Assembly: GCF_000406925.1 (NCBI RefSeq)
Contig: NZ_KE136352.1
Span: 16,823-80,822, forward strand
Direction: 5' to 3'
Length of the DNA: 64,000 nucleotides
Source: Enterococcus columbae DSM 7374 = ATCC 51263
GTDB taxonomy: Bacteria > Bacillota > Bacilli > Lactobacillales > Enterococcaceae
Shown: positions 16,956 through 26,351 of the stretch, piece by piece
How positions within the stretch are numbered: the first letter of the stretch is position 1
Layout: every line of letters begins with the position of its first letter
The notes under the pieces: model-generated
Seen by the model: only the letters and a program-made list of their open reading frames with translations
What the model was told of the DNA's origin: nothing
Database searches by the model: none
Translations under genes and position numbers: made by a program

Positions 16956-18539
16956 ATGAAAAAAAGAGTTGGTCTAACCTTTCTACTTGCACTAGTGACC
17001 TTCTTTGTTGCAAGTCTACCGGTTTTTGCCGATGAAAAAACACCTGCTGATAGCTTTCGTGTAGGGATGGAAGCTGGCTATGCGCCGTTTAACTGGACAC
17101 AAACTACTGATGCCCATGATGCAGTCGCTATCGAAGGACAAAAAAATGCCTATGCTGGTGGTTATGATGTCGAAATCGCTAAGAAAATTGCGAAAGGCTT
17201 AAATAAAAAATTAGTCATTGTCCCTACCGCTTGGGATGGGTTGATTCCAGCCTTACAATCAGGGAAATTAGATGCCATTATCGCTGGGATGAGCCCCACT
17301 GCCGAAAGAGCCAAACAAATTGATTTTACTAAGCCTTACTATGAATCACACCTAGTTATTGTTACTAAGAAAAATGGAAAATATGCCAATGCAAAATCCA
17401 TTGAAGATTTTAAAGGTGCCAAACTTACTGCCCAATTAAATACTTTCCATTATTCAGTAATTGATCAAATTCCTGAGGTCAAAAAACAACAAGCCTCTAA
17501 AGACTTCTCAGCGATGCGTGTGGCTTTAGCTTCTGGAATCATTGATGGTTACGTCAGTGAACGCCCTGAAGGAGTGACTGCTTCTAATGTGAATAAAGAT
17601 TTCAAAATGGTTGAATTTGCCGATGATAAGGGCTTTAAAACCAACCCTGAAGATGTCCAAGTAGCTGTTGGGATGCGTAAAAATGATGAAGATGTACAAA
17701 AAGTCAATCAAATTCTAGCCGGAATTTCAAGTGAAGAACGCACCAAATTAATGGATGCCGCCATTGAAAATCAACCTTCTTCTAGTGAGGATAGCGAAGA
17801 GACTGGTTTAGTTGCTACCTTTAAGCAAATCCTTAGCCAATATGGGCCATTATTCCTAAAAGGTGCTGGTATTACTTTATTTATCGCTATTTTCTCTACT
17901 TTTGTCGGTACGATTATCGGTTTATTGATTGGCGTTTTCCGCACTTTACCAACTGCTGAAAATCCTTTAGCACGTTTCTTCCAAAAAATTGGTAATGCGA
18001 TTATTACTATTTACGTAGAAGTCTTTCGTGGTACGCCAATGATGGTTCAAGCGATGGTTATCTTCTACGGACTCGCTTTAGCCTTTCAAATTGATTTAAA
18101 TCGGATTATCGCTGGTTTACTCATCGTTTCAATTAACACGGGCGCTTATATGACTGAAATCGTTCGTGGAGGAATCTTTGCCGTCGATAAGGGACAATTT
18201 GAGGCTGCTCAAGCAATCGGGATGAACCATCGCCAAACCATGTTAAAAGTCGTTTTACCTCAAGTATTACGGAATATCTTACCAGCGATTGGTAATGAAA
18301 CAGTCATCAATATTAAAGATACCGCTGTATTAAGTGTGATCAGTGTACCAGATTTATTCTTTGCTGGTTCAACAAGTGCCGGAACAAACTATATGTTCTT
18401 CCAAACCTTCACGATTGTTGCCGCAATTTATCTAGTCATGACTTTAACGTCAACAACACTTTTACGTTTATTAGAAAAGAAAATTGACGGCCCTAGCGCT
18501 TATGTGCCAGTTGACCAAGCAGACTCTCAAGAAAAATAG
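16956..18539 (+). CDS. Amino acid ABC transporter, fused substrate-binding and permease protein (predicted lysine uptake)
   Basis: A 527-residue fusion. Residues 1-25 are a signal peptide (ending PVFADE). Residues about 33-270 are a periplasmic-type binding domain of the polar amino acid family (FRVGMEAGYAPFNW, GGYDVEIAKKIA, WDGLIPALQSGKLDAII, ERAKQIDFTKPYY). Residues about 290-515 are a His/Glu/Gln-type permease with the EAA-like loop EAAQAIGMNHRQTMLKVVLPQ. The layout resembles GlnP-type fusions usually called glutamine transporters. The lysine riboswitch directly upstream argues for lysine as substrate, consistent with comparative-genomic predictions of riboswitch-linked lysine ABC systems. 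GAGGAA precedes the start. The ATPase follows 12 bases later. Confidence 0.9.
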   Translation: MKKRVGLTFLLALVTFFVASLPVFADEKTPADSFRVGMEAGYAPFNWTQTTDAHDAVAIEGQKNAYAGGYDVEIAKKIAKGLNKKLVIVPTAWDGLIPALQSGKLDAIIAGMSPTAERAKQIDFTKPYYESHLVIVTKKNGKYANAKSIEDFKGAKLTAQLNTFHYSVIDQIPEVKKQQASKDFSAMRVALASGIIDGYVSERPEGVTASNVNKDFKMVEFADDKGFKTNPEDVQVAVGMRKNDEDVQKVNQILAGISSEERTKLMDAAIENQPSSSEDSEETGLVATFKQILSQYGPLFLKGAGITLFIAIFSTFVGTIIGLLIGVFRTLPTAENPLARFFQKIGNAIITIYVEVFRGTPMMVQAMVIFYGLALAFQIDLNRIIAGLLIVSINTGAYMTEIVRGGIFAVDKGQFEAAQAIGMNHRQTMLKVVLPQVLRNILPAIGNETVINIKDTAVLSVISVPDLFFAGSTSAGTNYMFFQTFTIVAAIYLVMTLTSTTLLRLLEKKIDGPSAYVPVDQADSQEK

Positions 18540-18551
18540 GAGGATATAATC

Positions 18552-19289
18552 ATGTCTAGCATCATCCAAATCAATCATTTGAAAAAAAGCTTTGGCAATA
18601 ATGAAGTATTAAAAGATGTCAGCTTAACTGTAAAAAAAGGAGAAATCGTTACAATTATCGGTTCTTCTGGTTCAGGTAAATCGACTTTATTAAGATGTAT
18701 CAACTTATTAGAAAAACCCACTGCCGGTGAAATTATTTATAATGGTGAGAATGTCTTAACTCCAGGTTACAATTTGCCTAAATATCGAACCCATTTAGGA
18801 ATGGTTTTCCAATCCTTTAATTTATTTAACAATATGGATGTTTTAGAAAACTGTATCACAGGGCAGGTTACTGTGTTAAAACGCAATCGTGAAGAAGCCA
18901 AAAAAATTGCAATTGAAAACTTAGAAAAAGTCGGTATGTCACGATTTCTAAATGCCAAGCCAGCCCAATTATCTGGGGGACAAAAACAACGGGTAGCCAT
19001 CGCCAGAGCAGTCTCAATGAATCCAGATGTCATGCTTTTTGATGAACCGACTTCTGCCTTAGACCCTGAAATGGTCGGCGAAGTATTAAAAACCATGAAA
19101 GATTTAACCAAAACTGGCTTAACCATGATTATCGTTACGCATGAAATGGGCTTTGCCAAAGAAGTTTCCGATCGAGTGATCTTCATGGATAAAGGCGTTA
19201 TCGCTGAAGAGGGTACTCCAGAACAAATCTTTAATATGCCAAAAGGCGAGCGAACAAAAGCTTTCTTACATCGCGTATTAAATGATTAA
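18552..19289 (+). CDS. Amino acid ABC transporter ATP-binding protein (partner of the lysine-linked fusion)
   Basis: A 245-residue polar amino acid transporter ATPase of the GlnQ/HisP type. Walker A is GSSGSGKST (about residues 37-45), the Q-loop is MVFQSFNLF, the signature LSGGQKQR, Walker [15 protein letters not shown] and the H-loop [15 protein letters not shown] precedes ATG 18552. It is the second and last gene under the lysine riboswitch, closed by a terminator at 19351-19398. Two copies should power the membrane fusion protein encoded just upstream. Confidence 0.93.
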   Translation: MSSIIQINHLKKSFGNNEVLKDVSLTVKKGEIVTIIGSSGSGKSTLLRCINLLEKPTAGEIIYNGENVLTPGYNLPKYRTHLGMVFQSFNLFNNMDVLENCITGQVTVLKRNREEAKKIAIENLEKVGMSRFLNAKPAQLSGGQKQRVAIARAVSMNPDVMLFDEPTSALDPEMVGEVLKTMKDLTKTGLTMIIVTHEMGFAKEVSDRVIFMDKGVIAEEGTPEQIFNMPKGERTKAFLHRVLND

Positions 19290-19350
19290 TGCATCACCAC
19301 GTATATGAGGCATTTACTCCTTACCTTAAAAAATGCTTTTATATAACCTA

Positions 19351-19398
19351 AAAAGTTACCATGGTCAACCACCCATTTTCCATGGTAACTTTTTTTTA
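19351..19398 (+). terminator. Terminator of the lysine-linked ABC operon
   Basis: AAAGTTACCATGG pairs with CCATGGTAACTTT, followed by a run of T residues. It lies about 60 bases after the ATPase stop codon. Confidence 0.88.
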
Positions 19399-19614
19399 CT
19401 TTCCATTTAATAAATAACGTATTTTAAATCAACATTCAAACAAAAAAATTCACCATTAAATGAGAAAACAACTTGTTTCACTTGATTAATAACCACAAAA
19501 ATGACTAAACCATTAAATTCAAATGAGAAATACTCACTTAGAAAATAAATTTAATTGCCATTTTTCATGAATTTTGGTACAGTTTAGACAATTCATAATG
19601 AAAAGAGGTTTGAA

Positions 19615-20964
19615 ATGGAAAAGAAATTAACAGGTAAAGACTACCTATATATCGGTTCGATGTTATTCGGTCTATTTTTTGGAGCCGGTAATTTAATTTT
19701 CCCTGTTCATATGGGACAAGAAGCCGGAGCAAATGTATGGCCAGCCATTATTGGTTTTTTAATTACAGGTATTGGATTACCTTTTTTAGGAATTATTGCT
19801 ATTGGGATTTCCGGTGAAAATGGACTTTTTGATTTGGCCTCACGGGTCAATAGAGGCTATGGCTATTTCTTTACGGTCTTATTATACTTAGTGATTGGAC
19901 CTTTCTTTGCCTTACCACGTTTGGCAGCCACTTCTTTTGAAATTGGCTTAACTCCATTTATTCCAGACAGCCAAACAACCTTAGCACTCGCTATTTTTAG
20001 TATTGCTTTCTTCTTTTTAGCTTGGTGGTTTTCACGTAATCCGAGCAAATTATTAGATTATGTCGGTAAATTTTTAAATCCTTTATTCTTACTACTACTA
20101 GCTATTTTGATTATTATGGCCTTTGTTAAACCTATGGCAGGCATTCAAGAAATTGCTGTTCAAAAGGCTTATCAAGGCAATGCCTTTTTTGTTGGTTTTC
20201 AAAATGGCTACAATACTTTGGATGTTTTGGCCTCACTAGCCTTTGGAATCATCGTCGTCAACACCTTAAAAACGCGTGGTGTGACGAAAAAAAGTACCAT
20301 CACTACCGATATGTTTAAATCAGGTGCGGTCAGTATTCTATTAATGGGCATTATCTATTCTTTCTTATCTTTAATGGGAACGATGAGTGTTGGTCAATTT
20401 GCGATTAGTGCAAACGGTGGAATTGCCCTAGCTCAAATTGCACATTATTATTTAGGCACGGCTGGTAGCATTATTTTGGCCTTAATCGTAATCGTTGCCT
20501 GTCTAAAAACGTCGATTGGCTTAATCACTGCCTTTTCAGAAACTTTCGCTGAACTGTTTCCACAATTAAGCTATCGCAAGCTAATTGCTGTAGTCGCTAT
20601 CTTACCATGTATTTTTGCTAACGTCGGCTTAACAAGTATCATTGCTTATTCTATTCCCGTTTTAATGTTTTTATATCCATTAGCGATGATTTTAGTCTTT
20701 TTAGGTGTTTGTGGGCCATTATTTAAAAATCATTCCATCGTCTATCAAGTGGTAACGATTTTCACCTTTATTCCCGCTTTAATTGATGGGATTAATAATA
20801 GTCCATTAAAAGAAACTGATTTTGCTAAAGGCATCATCAGCTTCGGGAAAAACTATCTGCCTTTCTTTAACTTAGGCATGGGCTGGGTAGTACCGGCTTT
20901 GATCGGCTTTATCCTAGGCTTAATCCTATTTGCCATTAAAAGAAATAAAAAGCAAGTAGCTTAG
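19615..20964 (+). CDS. brnQ: Branched-chain amino acid:cation symporter BrnQ (copy 2)
   Basis: A 449-residue LIVCS-family transporter with the [22 protein letters not shown] hallmark region near residues 21-42 (quoted here only as a region; the key core is GAGNLIFP). About 12 membrane segments follow and the C-terminus is basic (KRNKKQVA). It shares the family layout with the gene at 9664-10995 but differs through most of the sequence, so the two may have different kinetics or regulation. AAGAGG precedes ATG 19615. No T-box or riboswitch was recognised in the 215-base leader. Own terminator downstream. Confidence 0.92.
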   Translation: MEKKLTGKDYLYIGSMLFGLFFGAGNLIFPVHMGQEAGANVWPAIIGFLITGIGLPFLGIIAIGISGENGLFDLASRVNRGYGYFFTVLLYLVIGPFFALPRLAATSFEIGLTPFIPDSQTTLALAIFSIAFFFLAWWFSRNPSKLLDYVGKFLNPLFLLLLAILIIMAFVKPMAGIQEIAVQKAYQGNAFFVGFQNGYNTLDVLASLAFGIIVVNTLKTRGVTKKSTITTDMFKSGAVSILLMGIIYSFLSLMGTMSVGQFAISANGGIALAQIAHYYLGTAGSIILALIVIVACLKTSIGLITAFSETFAELFPQLSYRKLIAVVAILPCIFANVGLTSIIAYSIPVLMFLYPLAMILVFLGVCGPLFKNHSIVYQVVTIFTFIPALIDGINNSPLKETDFAKGIISFGKNYLPFFNLGMGWVVPALIGFILGLILFAIKRNKKQVA

Positions 20965-20973
20965 ATGCGCTTT

Positions 20974-21008
20974 AGTCCAATCTGTCTAGTCGATGGATTG
21001 GACTTTTT
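20974..21008 (+). terminator. Terminator of brnQ copy 2
   Basis: AGTCCAATC pairs with GATTGGACT followed by seven T residues, just after the brnQ stop. Confidence 0.88.
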
Positions 21009-21078
21009 TTATTAAGTAGGAAATCGAATGAACAAACGAATCGCTTAACATTTACTTAAACTAGTCTTAGAAAATTTC

Positions 21079-21162
21079 TTACATACTGGTCATATATTCT
21101 TCACATTTATGCTTTATATTATAAGTATCCCAATAAACAACCCTATATAAACACTTTTTCAT
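21079..21162 (-). CDS. Possible 27-residue mini-protein (intact copy)
   Basis: AAGGAGTTAAAA precedes ATG 21162, giving a 27-residue peptide that begins MKKCLYRVVYWDTYNIKHKC and ends CEEYMTSM. It has two Cys and many Tyr. A 9-bp inverted repeat (AGTAAGTGT/ACACTTACT) lies just upstream of the binding site. A second copy 266 bases away carries a frameshift. I do not recognise the peptide; the good binding site and the duplication are the only support for it being expressed. Confidence 0.4.
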   Translation of the reverse strand: MKKCLYRVVYWDTYNIKHKCEEYMTSM

Positions 21163-21217
21163 TTTTAACTCCTTAATAAGTAAGTGTTTAGGATACAATG
21201 ATCTTCTACACTTACTA

Positions 21218-21292
21218 ACAAAAAACAAGCGTATGAGTCTGCTAGCTCCCCCCCATTCCAAGGTTAGCGACTTGTACGTTTGTTTTTTGTTT
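21218..21292. terminator. Large hairpin between the two mini-ORF copies
   Basis: AACAAAAAACAAGCGTA pairs imperfectly with TACGTTTGTTTTTTGTT, and inside it GAGTC-GCTAGC pairs with GTTAGCGACTT around a C-rich loop. T-rich sequence follows on both strands, so it could terminate in either direction. On the minus strand it follows mini-ORF copy 2 and precedes copy 1. Confidence 0.55.
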
Positions 21293-21312
21293 TGGTTTTG
21301 AGACGACTAAAT

Positions 21313-21428
21313 TTAACGCATCTTTAACTTTTTTTTGCAAAAAGTCAATGATTCATTCAAATATTCTTCACATTTATGCTCTATATTATAAGTATCCCAA
21401 TAAACAACCCTATATAACACTTTTTCAT
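21313..21428 (-). pseudogene. Second copy of the mini-ORF, frameshifted
   Basis: GAAAGGAGTAAAA precedes ATG 21428. The DNA matches the intact copy almost base for base but lacks one T early on (TGTTATATAGGG against TGTTTATATAGGG). As written the frame stops after 15 residues (MKKCYIGLFIGILII). With the base restored it would read on through YWDTYNIEHKCEEYL to a different, longer, Lys-rich tail ending KKKLKMR. Either this copy is decayed, or the short hydrophobic reading is the real product. The evidence does not decide. Confidence 0.4.
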
Positions 21429-21447
21429 TTTTACTCCTTTCTAACTT

Positions 21448-21486
21448 AAAAGCCCGTGTAGATCTCATTGGTCTACACGGGCTTTT
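21448..21486. terminator. Strong symmetrical hairpin upstream of mini-ORF copy 2
   Basis: AAAAGCCCGTGTAGA pairs perfectly with TCTACACGGGCTTTT, with A/T tracts on both sides. It works as a terminator on paper in either direction, yet no obvious gene ends next to it. Confidence 0.6.
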
Positions 21487-21651
21487 ATATTAGACAACCT
21501 TTACTATATTTTAAATTCCCTATTATTAAGTAGCAAAGCAATGATCATAAGGAAAGTAAACAATCTTCTTAGGGCTAACTGGCAACAAGCCATAAAAATT
21601 TGAAAAGCTTAAAAACTACGCGAAAAATTCATATACAACACTAAAACAATT

Positions 21652-21703
21652 AAAAAAGATAGCCAAATCCCTTGAGCGCCAAGGATTCAGCTATCCTTTT
21701 GCA
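21652..21703 (-). terminator. Terminator downstream of the CAP/DUF5648 gene
   Basis: On the minus strand AAAAGGATAGCTGAATCC pairs with GGATTTGGCTATCTTTTT. It lies about 140 bases after the stop at 21841. Confidence 0.7.
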
Positions 21704-21840
21704 TTTTACAAGTGATAAACTCAGGAGTATACCCTCTTCACTAAAAAAATTCATTGTAGTTAAATTTTAAAAATTAGGATTGAACATTCGGCTTATTTTA
21801 TTGTTTATTTTTATCTTGTATTTTTGGACAGCCTTTTTTA

Positions 21841-22815
21841 TTAGGCTAATAATAAAGAAGAAGCCAGCGCTTTATTTTTCGTATCTACAACTAAGCCGAT
21901 ACCAAAAGAATGCCAATTATTGATCATATTTTGATGATGGTTGGGACTATTCTTCCAGCCATCAAACATATCTTGGGCAGTTTGTTGGATACTCCGATTG
22001 TAATAAGAGCCCCATGCATATTCGATATTCTCACCAACCGTATTAAAATGTACCCGATCATTTCCTAAAGCCGTCCAAAACTGTGTACCGTCTGGTCGTA
22101 AATGTTCAAAGAATTTGTGTAAATCATACGAGCGTACCTGTGCAGCATCAAATAAATACACATCAACCGTTAACGGCGATAAATTTAAGCTGACACGATA
22201 GCGATTTAATATCTCGCCAAAAGCTTGAGCAAATGCCTTTTGACTATTAATCGTACTGGTCACTAAAGAAGTAGGTGCGCTAGCTGGAATGATTTGATAC
22301 TGTTCTTGTCTTGTTAGATTCACTCCATACCAAGCAATGCCTTCATCACGCCAGCCAAGCTGCACTAAACTATTTTTTTCAGCTAAACTCGTCGTGTAAT
22401 GATGCGTTCCTACCTTTACATTAGGATTATATAAACGATATAATGGGATCTTCTTTTGTTCATCCGAACGCCAACCAACCCCTTCATAGCGCCAACCGAT
22501 TTTCACTAGCTGATTCTTTTCGTTTAAACTCGTTGTATAATGATGATCACCCGAATTGGGATTATATAGACGATAAACATTGGCTCCAGTTGTCGTCGGC
22601 GCAATCCAACCTAAGCGCTCATCAGACCAACCAACCTTTACCAAGCTATCTCGTTCATAAGTCGAAGCAGTATAAAAATGCTCACTTGAATTGGGATTAT
22701 ATAAACGATACATCGGCTGAGCAGCTGCTGTGTCTGCTTTCACTTGCTCATTAGGAAGGAAATAAACCAAAAGGCCACATACAATAAACAACAAAAATAT
22801 TTTTAACTCTTTCAT
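21841..22815 (-). CDS. Secreted protein with three DUF5648 repeats and a CAP domain
   Basis: A 324-residue exported protein. Residues 1-28 are a signal peptide (MKELKIFLLFIVCGLLVYFL). Residues about 35-165 hold three tandem DUF5648 repeats, each with YRLYNPN, HxYT and a GW pair. Residues about 195-320 are a CAP/SCP domain (FFEHLRPDGTQFW, VGENIEYAWG, MFDGWKNSPNHHQNMIN) with the usual His and Glu positions. The C-terminus is short after the last CAP strand (DTKNKALASSLLLA). The frame stays open 56 codons upstream, but GGGAGG before ATG 22815 sets the start. Repeats of the same kind occur in the unlinked gene at 29570. Probably cell-wall or host-surface directed; function inferred. Confidence 0.85.
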   Translation of the reverse strand: MKELKIFLLFIVCGLLVYFLPNEQVKADTAAAQPMYRLYNPNSSEHFYTASTYERDSLVKVGWSDERLGWIAPTTTGANVYRLYNPNSGDHHYTTSLNEKNQLVKIGWRYEGVGWRSDEQKKIPLYRLYNPNVKVGTHHYTTSLAEKNSLVQLGWRDEGIAWYGVNLTRQEQYQIIPASAPTSLVTSTINSQKAFAQAFGEILNRYRVSLNLSPLTVDVYLFDAAQVRSYDLHKFFEHLRPDGTQFWTALGNDRVHFNTVGENIEYAWGSYYNRSIQQTAQDMFDGWKNSPNHHQNMINNWHSFGIGLVVDTKNKALASSLLLA

Positions 22816-22846
22816 TTCTAATCCTCCCATCGATTTTCTCACTTTT

Positions 22847-22852
22847 ATTATA
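22847..22852 (-). promoter_or_regulatory. Extended -10 element for the CAP/DUF5648 gene
   Basis: On the minus strand TTGCTATAAT gives a perfect -10 with a TGn extension, about 32 bases upstream of ATG 22815. No good -35 is present, typical of extended -10 promoters. Confidence 0.55.
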
Positions 22853-22972
22853 GCAATATTTCTAACTGAATTCACGAAACTTTCCACAATATAACTTAAA
22901 AAATAAATAACAAAAAAAGCAACCGTAATTCTCATCGCATTTTCACGTTCAAAAATTACAATTGCTGATTTG

Positions 22973-23440
22973 CTACTGTTCATTTAGTTGCTTGATTTTC
23001 GTTAACCACGGTGCTAGTCCTTGATGCAACAATTGATAGGTCTCTTCAAAATCACCAGTATACCAAGGATCAGGAACATCCTTTCCTTTAAGCTGATCAA
23101 CGACATCTAAGTAAAGATAGATTTTATCTTGAAATTGTTTAGGCGCACGTGCCTTTAAATCCCGTACATTTTGACGGTCCATCCCGATGATTAAATCATA
23201 TTCTTGAAAATCACTTGCTTGAATGGGGGTTGAAAACATCTGTGTGGTATCGATTTTTTCACGCTCTAAAATTGCTTTCGTCCCAGGATGAACGGGATTG
23301 CCATGTTCCCAGGTACTTGTTGCCGCTGAAGCAACATGAACATTTACAAGTTGATTTTGTGCTAAATACTGACGCATCAAGCCTTCTGCCATTGGCGATC
23401 GACAAATATTTCCTAAGCAAACAAATAATACTTTAACCAT
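22973..23440 (-). CDS. Low-molecular-weight protein-tyrosine phosphatase
   Basis: A 155-residue enzyme with the P-loop CLGNICRSPMAE at residues 8-19 (catalytic Cys8, Arg14) and the general-acid loop DPWYTG (about 121-126). It dephosphorylates phosphotyrosine, in Gram-positives often linked to stress or capsule regulation, but no kinase partner is nearby. AGGAGAG precedes ATG 23440. It lies 9 bases after the TetR gene, suggesting co-transcription. Confidence 0.93.
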   Translation of the reverse strand: MVKVLFVCLGNICRSPMAEGLMRQYLAQNQLVNVHVASAATSTWEHGNPVHPGTKAILEREKIDTTQMFSTPIQASDFQEYDLIIGMDRQNVRDLKARAPKQFQDKIYLYLDVVDQLKGKDVPDPWYTGDFEETYQLLHQGLAPWLTKIKQLNEQ

Positions 23441-23449
23441 AAAACTCTC

Positions 23450-24016
23450 CTATTCTTTTTCACGATAACGATTATAAGAAAAAAATTCAATATCCGTGGC
23501 TAGGCGGTATAGCTGAACAGCCATTTCAAAGGCACTTTGAGGAAAACCTTCACGTACCCACGTTTCTAGCATACCTGTACAGCCATAGGAAAAAAACAAA
23601 CTATAAAACTGCATATCCTCTGACGAAAGCTCGCGGTTGCGATCCATCTGCTCAAACAAACGAACAAAGGCCGGCTGCACCGTTTGAATAAAACCTTTTG
23701 AAAATAGTTGATGATCCGTTCGCAAAACATTTTGATAAAAAAGGCCATCTTTTTGAATCACCTTCAGCATTTTTAACGCTTGTTCTTCCCAATTATCTAA
23801 AGACAAGGATTCTATGCGCAGATGCACTAAGGCCTCATTGAGATAAATCCAATTAAACAGCTCTTCACTATTTTTAAAATGATAATAGAAGGTTTGCCGA
23901 TTAATCCCTGCCATTTCTGTTAAAGTTTGTATTTTAATTTGGGCAAAGGGCTTTTTTTGACAAGCACGTTTTAAAGCCTGCGCTAATTTCGTCTTGGTAT
24001 TTTCTGCCTCACTCAC
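23450..24016 (-). CDS. TetR-family transcriptional regulator (DhaS/TetR_C_8-like)
   Basis: A 188-residue regulator with an N-terminal TetR DNA-binding domain (helix-turn-helix around MAGINRQTFYYHFKNSEELF, about residues 35-55) and a helical C-terminal domain with a Trp-rich end (GMLETWVREGF). The pattern fits the DhaS-like group. GTG 24016 is preferred over GTG 24025 because GAGGTG lies seven bases before it. It sits between ruvB and the phosphatase on the same strand. Target genes are unknown. Confidence 0.8.
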   Translation of the reverse strand: MSEAENTKTKLAQALKRACQKKPFAQIKIQTLTEMAGINRQTFYYHFKNSEELFNWIYLNEALVHLRIESLSLDNWEEQALKMLKVIQKDGLFYQNVLRTDHQLFSKGFIQTVQPAFVRLFEQMDRNRELSSEDMQFYSLFFSYGCTGMLETWVREGFPQSAFEMAVQLYRLATDIEFFSYNRYREKE

Positions 24017-24031
24017 CAGCTTCACCTCAGC

Positions 24032-25039
24032 TTATAGTTCTTTTTTTATTTTGGGATAACCGAAATGCTCATAAGCAAAATGGGTAGCCATTCGCCCTCT
24101 AGCTGTCCGTTTCATCAACCCACACTGAATTAAATAAGGCTCATACATATCTTCGACCGTTTCAGGCTCCTCGCCGATATTGACAGCTAATGTGTTTAGA
24201 CCAACTGGGCCACCATGATAAACCTCTATTAGGGTTCTCAATAATTTTTGGTCGATATAATCAAGGCCCGCCTGATCGACTTGTAAAAGCGTTAGCGCTT
24301 GATCAGCAATCGGCTGATCAATTTTACCTTCTGCTTGCACCTGTGCAAAATCACGCACCCGTTTTAACAGACGATTGGCAATCCGAGGGGTACCCCTTGA
24401 ACGTCTAGCAATCTCTAAGGCACCTTCTGTCGTAATATCCGCTTGAAAAATATCGGCTGAGCGAATCACAATCTCCTTTAATTCTTCCGTTTGATAATAT
24501 TCCATATGTGAAATAATACCAAAACGATCACGCAATGGAGCAGACAGCATCCCTGCGCGTGTGGTTGCACCAATTAAAGTGAATGGTGGCAAAGGAAAAT
24601 GCACGGGATGCGCCGTCGTGCCTTGACCGACCATAATATCGATATAAAAATCCTCCATTGCCGAATACAGCAATTCTTCAGCAACTCGCGGTAAGCGATG
24701 AATTTCATCAATAAACAAGACATCGCCAGGCGCTAATTCATTTAAGACAGCCACTAGATCACCCGGTTTTTCAATCGTTGGTCCACTCGTAGTCTTAATA
24801 TTCACCTGCATCTCATTGGCTATGACCATCGCCATTGTGGTCTTTCCTAAGCCAGGTGGACCGTATAACAGACAATGATCTAGTGCTTCTTGGCGTTGCT
24901 TAGCTGCTTCTATATAAATTTTTAGCTGTGACTTCACTTTTTCTTGCCCAATATATTGCGCTAAATATTGGGGACGTAAAGACTTTTCTAAAAAATGTTC
25001 TTCAGCCAGTTGTTCCGGCGAAATCATTCGTTCTTCCAT
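24032..25039 (-). CDS. ruvB: Holliday junction branch-migration ATPase RuvB
   Basis: A 335-residue AAA+ motor. Walker A is [10 protein letters not shown] (about residues 59-68), Walker B LFIDEIHR, sensor 1 IGATTRAG, the arginine-finger region PLRDRFGI, and a C-terminal winged helix ([17 protein letters not shown]). It drives branch migration with RuvA during recombinational repair. RuvA is encoded 9 bases upstream on the same strand. Confidence 0.97.
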   Translation of the reverse strand: MEERMISPEQLAEEHFLEKSLRPQYLAQYIGQEKVKSQLKIYIEAAKQRQEALDHCLLYGPPGLGKTTMAMVIANEMQVNIKTTSGPTIEKPGDLVAVLNELAPGDVLFIDEIHRLPRVAEELLYSAMEDFYIDIMVGQGTTAHPVHFPLPPFTLIGATTRAGMLSAPLRDRFGIISHMEYYQTEELKEIVIRSADIFQADITTEGALEIARRSRGTPRIANRLLKRVRDFAQVQAEGKIDQPIADQALTLLQVDQAGLDYIDQKLLRTLIEVYHGGPVGLNTLAVNIGEEPETVEDMYEPYLIQCGLMKRTARGRMATHFAYEHFGYPKIKKEL

Positions 25040-25048
25040 CGTTTCTCC

Positions 25049-25657
25049 TTATTTTTTCATCAGTAATTTTAAAGCTTGGCGTAAGTAATCATCGGTAGTG
25101 GTAGTCGGCAGCTCACGTAAAGCTTTGTCCACCTTTTGAATTTCCTTATTCGCATAGCCCAATGCCTGTAAAGCAGCTAAGGCATCGACTAGCGCTTGAT
25201 TTTCATCAATCGTAGTCCCTTCAACAACCTCAGTAGTAAATAAGGTAATCTCTGGATTCAACGCATCTAACTTGCCTTTCAAATCTAAAATCATTTGTTG
25301 CGCAGTCTTTTTGCCCACTCCAGGGAATTTCGTTAGATAGGTCACATCACTTGCCTCGACTGCTTGAATCAAGCCTTGATGATCTTCCCCAGCCATAATC
25401 GCTAAAGCACTCTTGGGCCCAATTCCCGAAACCTTAATCAATTGTAAAAATAGATTTTTTTCAGTTAATTGCTGAAAGCCAAACAACTGATGACTATCTT
25501 CTCGAATCACCTGCTGCACATAGATCTTGACCAATTGCTCATCCACATGATAACGATAAGGATTCATGGTAACAATTTGATAACCAATCCCATTTACTTC
25601 TAATACTACATAGGCCGGATAAATCGCGGTAATTTTTCCAATTAAATACTCGTACAT
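25049..25657 (-). CDS. ruvA: Holliday junction DNA helicase subunit RuvA
   Basis: A 202-residue RuvA: OB fold (MYEYLIGKITAIYPAYVVLE), two helix-hairpin-helix motifs (VSGIGPKSALAIM, FPGVGKKTAQQMI) and a C-terminal domain that contacts RuvB (LQALGYANKEIQKV). The frame opens at a TTG 15 bases earlier, but AAAGGA at the right distance supports ATG 25657. First gene of the ruvA-ruvB pair. Confidence 0.96.
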   Translation of the reverse strand: MYEYLIGKITAIYPAYVVLEVNGIGYQIVTMNPYRYHVDEQLVKIYVQQVIREDSHQLFGFQQLTEKNLFLQLIKVSGIGPKSALAIMAGEDHQGLIQAVEASDVTYLTKFPGVGKKTAQQMILDLKGKLDALNPEITLFTTEVVEGTTIDENQALVDALAALQALGYANKEIQKVDKALRELPTTTTDDYLRQALKLLMKK

Positions 25658-25868
25658 AAAAAATCCTTTCAAGCTGTCTTAATCATTGATACTTCTTTGC
25701 CTCACTGCAAAGCATATCAAAAAATCGGACATATGTTCCCCTTCATTCTAGCATAACTACTCAGCGAAAAAAAGTATTGGCCCTTTTTATCAATAAGTAA
25801 GCCTACACGCAGTCAGATAAATCGTGTTATAATAGAAACACATAAAAAAAATTGAAGGATGTGACACA

Positions 25869-26351
25869 ATGCTTGAACTAAAAACAGTAACAACTTCGCA
25901 GGACTTGGCCCTCTTAATGCCACTTGTTCAAGAAATTTGGACAGAAGTATTCACCCCCATTATTGGTGAAAAGCAAGTCACCTATATGCTAAATAACTAT
26001 CAATCACAAGCCAATATTCAACAAGAGCAAGCAAATGGTGCCAAATACTTACTCATTTATTATCAAAATAAACCCATCGGCTATACTGCTTATGAGGATA
26101 CTCCAGAATACATTTATTTAAGTAAGCTGTATCTACACCAATCTACCCGAGGTCAAGGTTTATCTAGTCAAGTTTTTGACTGGTATGAACAATTAGCTAA
26201 GGGCCGCAAGCTCCATTTAAATGTCAATCAAGGGAATAATCAAGCGATTGCTGTCTATGAACATCGTGGCTTTAAACGTGTCGATGAACGCTATGTTGAT
26301 ATTGGTGAAGGCTATGTAATGAATGACTTTATCTATGAAAAACAATGCTAG
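25869..26351 (+). CDS. GNAT-family N-acetyltransferase
   Basis: A 160-residue GNAT enzyme. The acetyl-CoA loop is STRGQGLSSQVFDW (about residues 91-104), and motif B is NQGNNQAIAVYEHRGFKRV. The closing segment GYVMNDFIYEK is typical of YjgM/PaiA-like acetyltransferases in lactic acid bacteria. The acceptor is unknown. GAAGGATG precedes the start. The gene overlaps the decayed lipoprotein frame by a few bases. Confidence 0.85.
   Translation: MLELKTVTTSQDLALLMPLVQEIWTEVFTPIIGEKQVTYMLNNYQSQANIQQEQANGAKYLLIYYQNKPIGYTAYEDTPEYIYLSKLYLHQSTRGQGLSSQVFDWYEQLAKGRKLHLNVNQGNNQAIAVYEHRGFKRVDERYVDIGEGYVMNDFIYEKQC

Larger units (their letters stand above)
21009..21840. other. Gene-poor 0.8-kb region with duplicated mini-ORFs and several hairpins
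   Basis: The region holds two near-identical blocks of about 85 bases (around 21085-21170 and 21350-21436), three strong hairpins (21218-21292, 21448-21486, 21652-21703) and no long reading frame. Each duplicated block contains a ribosome binding site and a short minus-strand frame starting MKKC, listed separately. Confidence 0.6.

Noticed and set aside
19400-19614. Possible T-box or CodY site upstream of brnQ copy 2
   Set aside because: No T-box sequence or specifier loop was seen, and the AATTTT-like matches to a CodY box are too weak in AT-rich DNA.
9664-20964. Recent duplication of brnQ
   Set aside because: The two copies share family motifs but differ through most of the sequence, so they are old paralogues.
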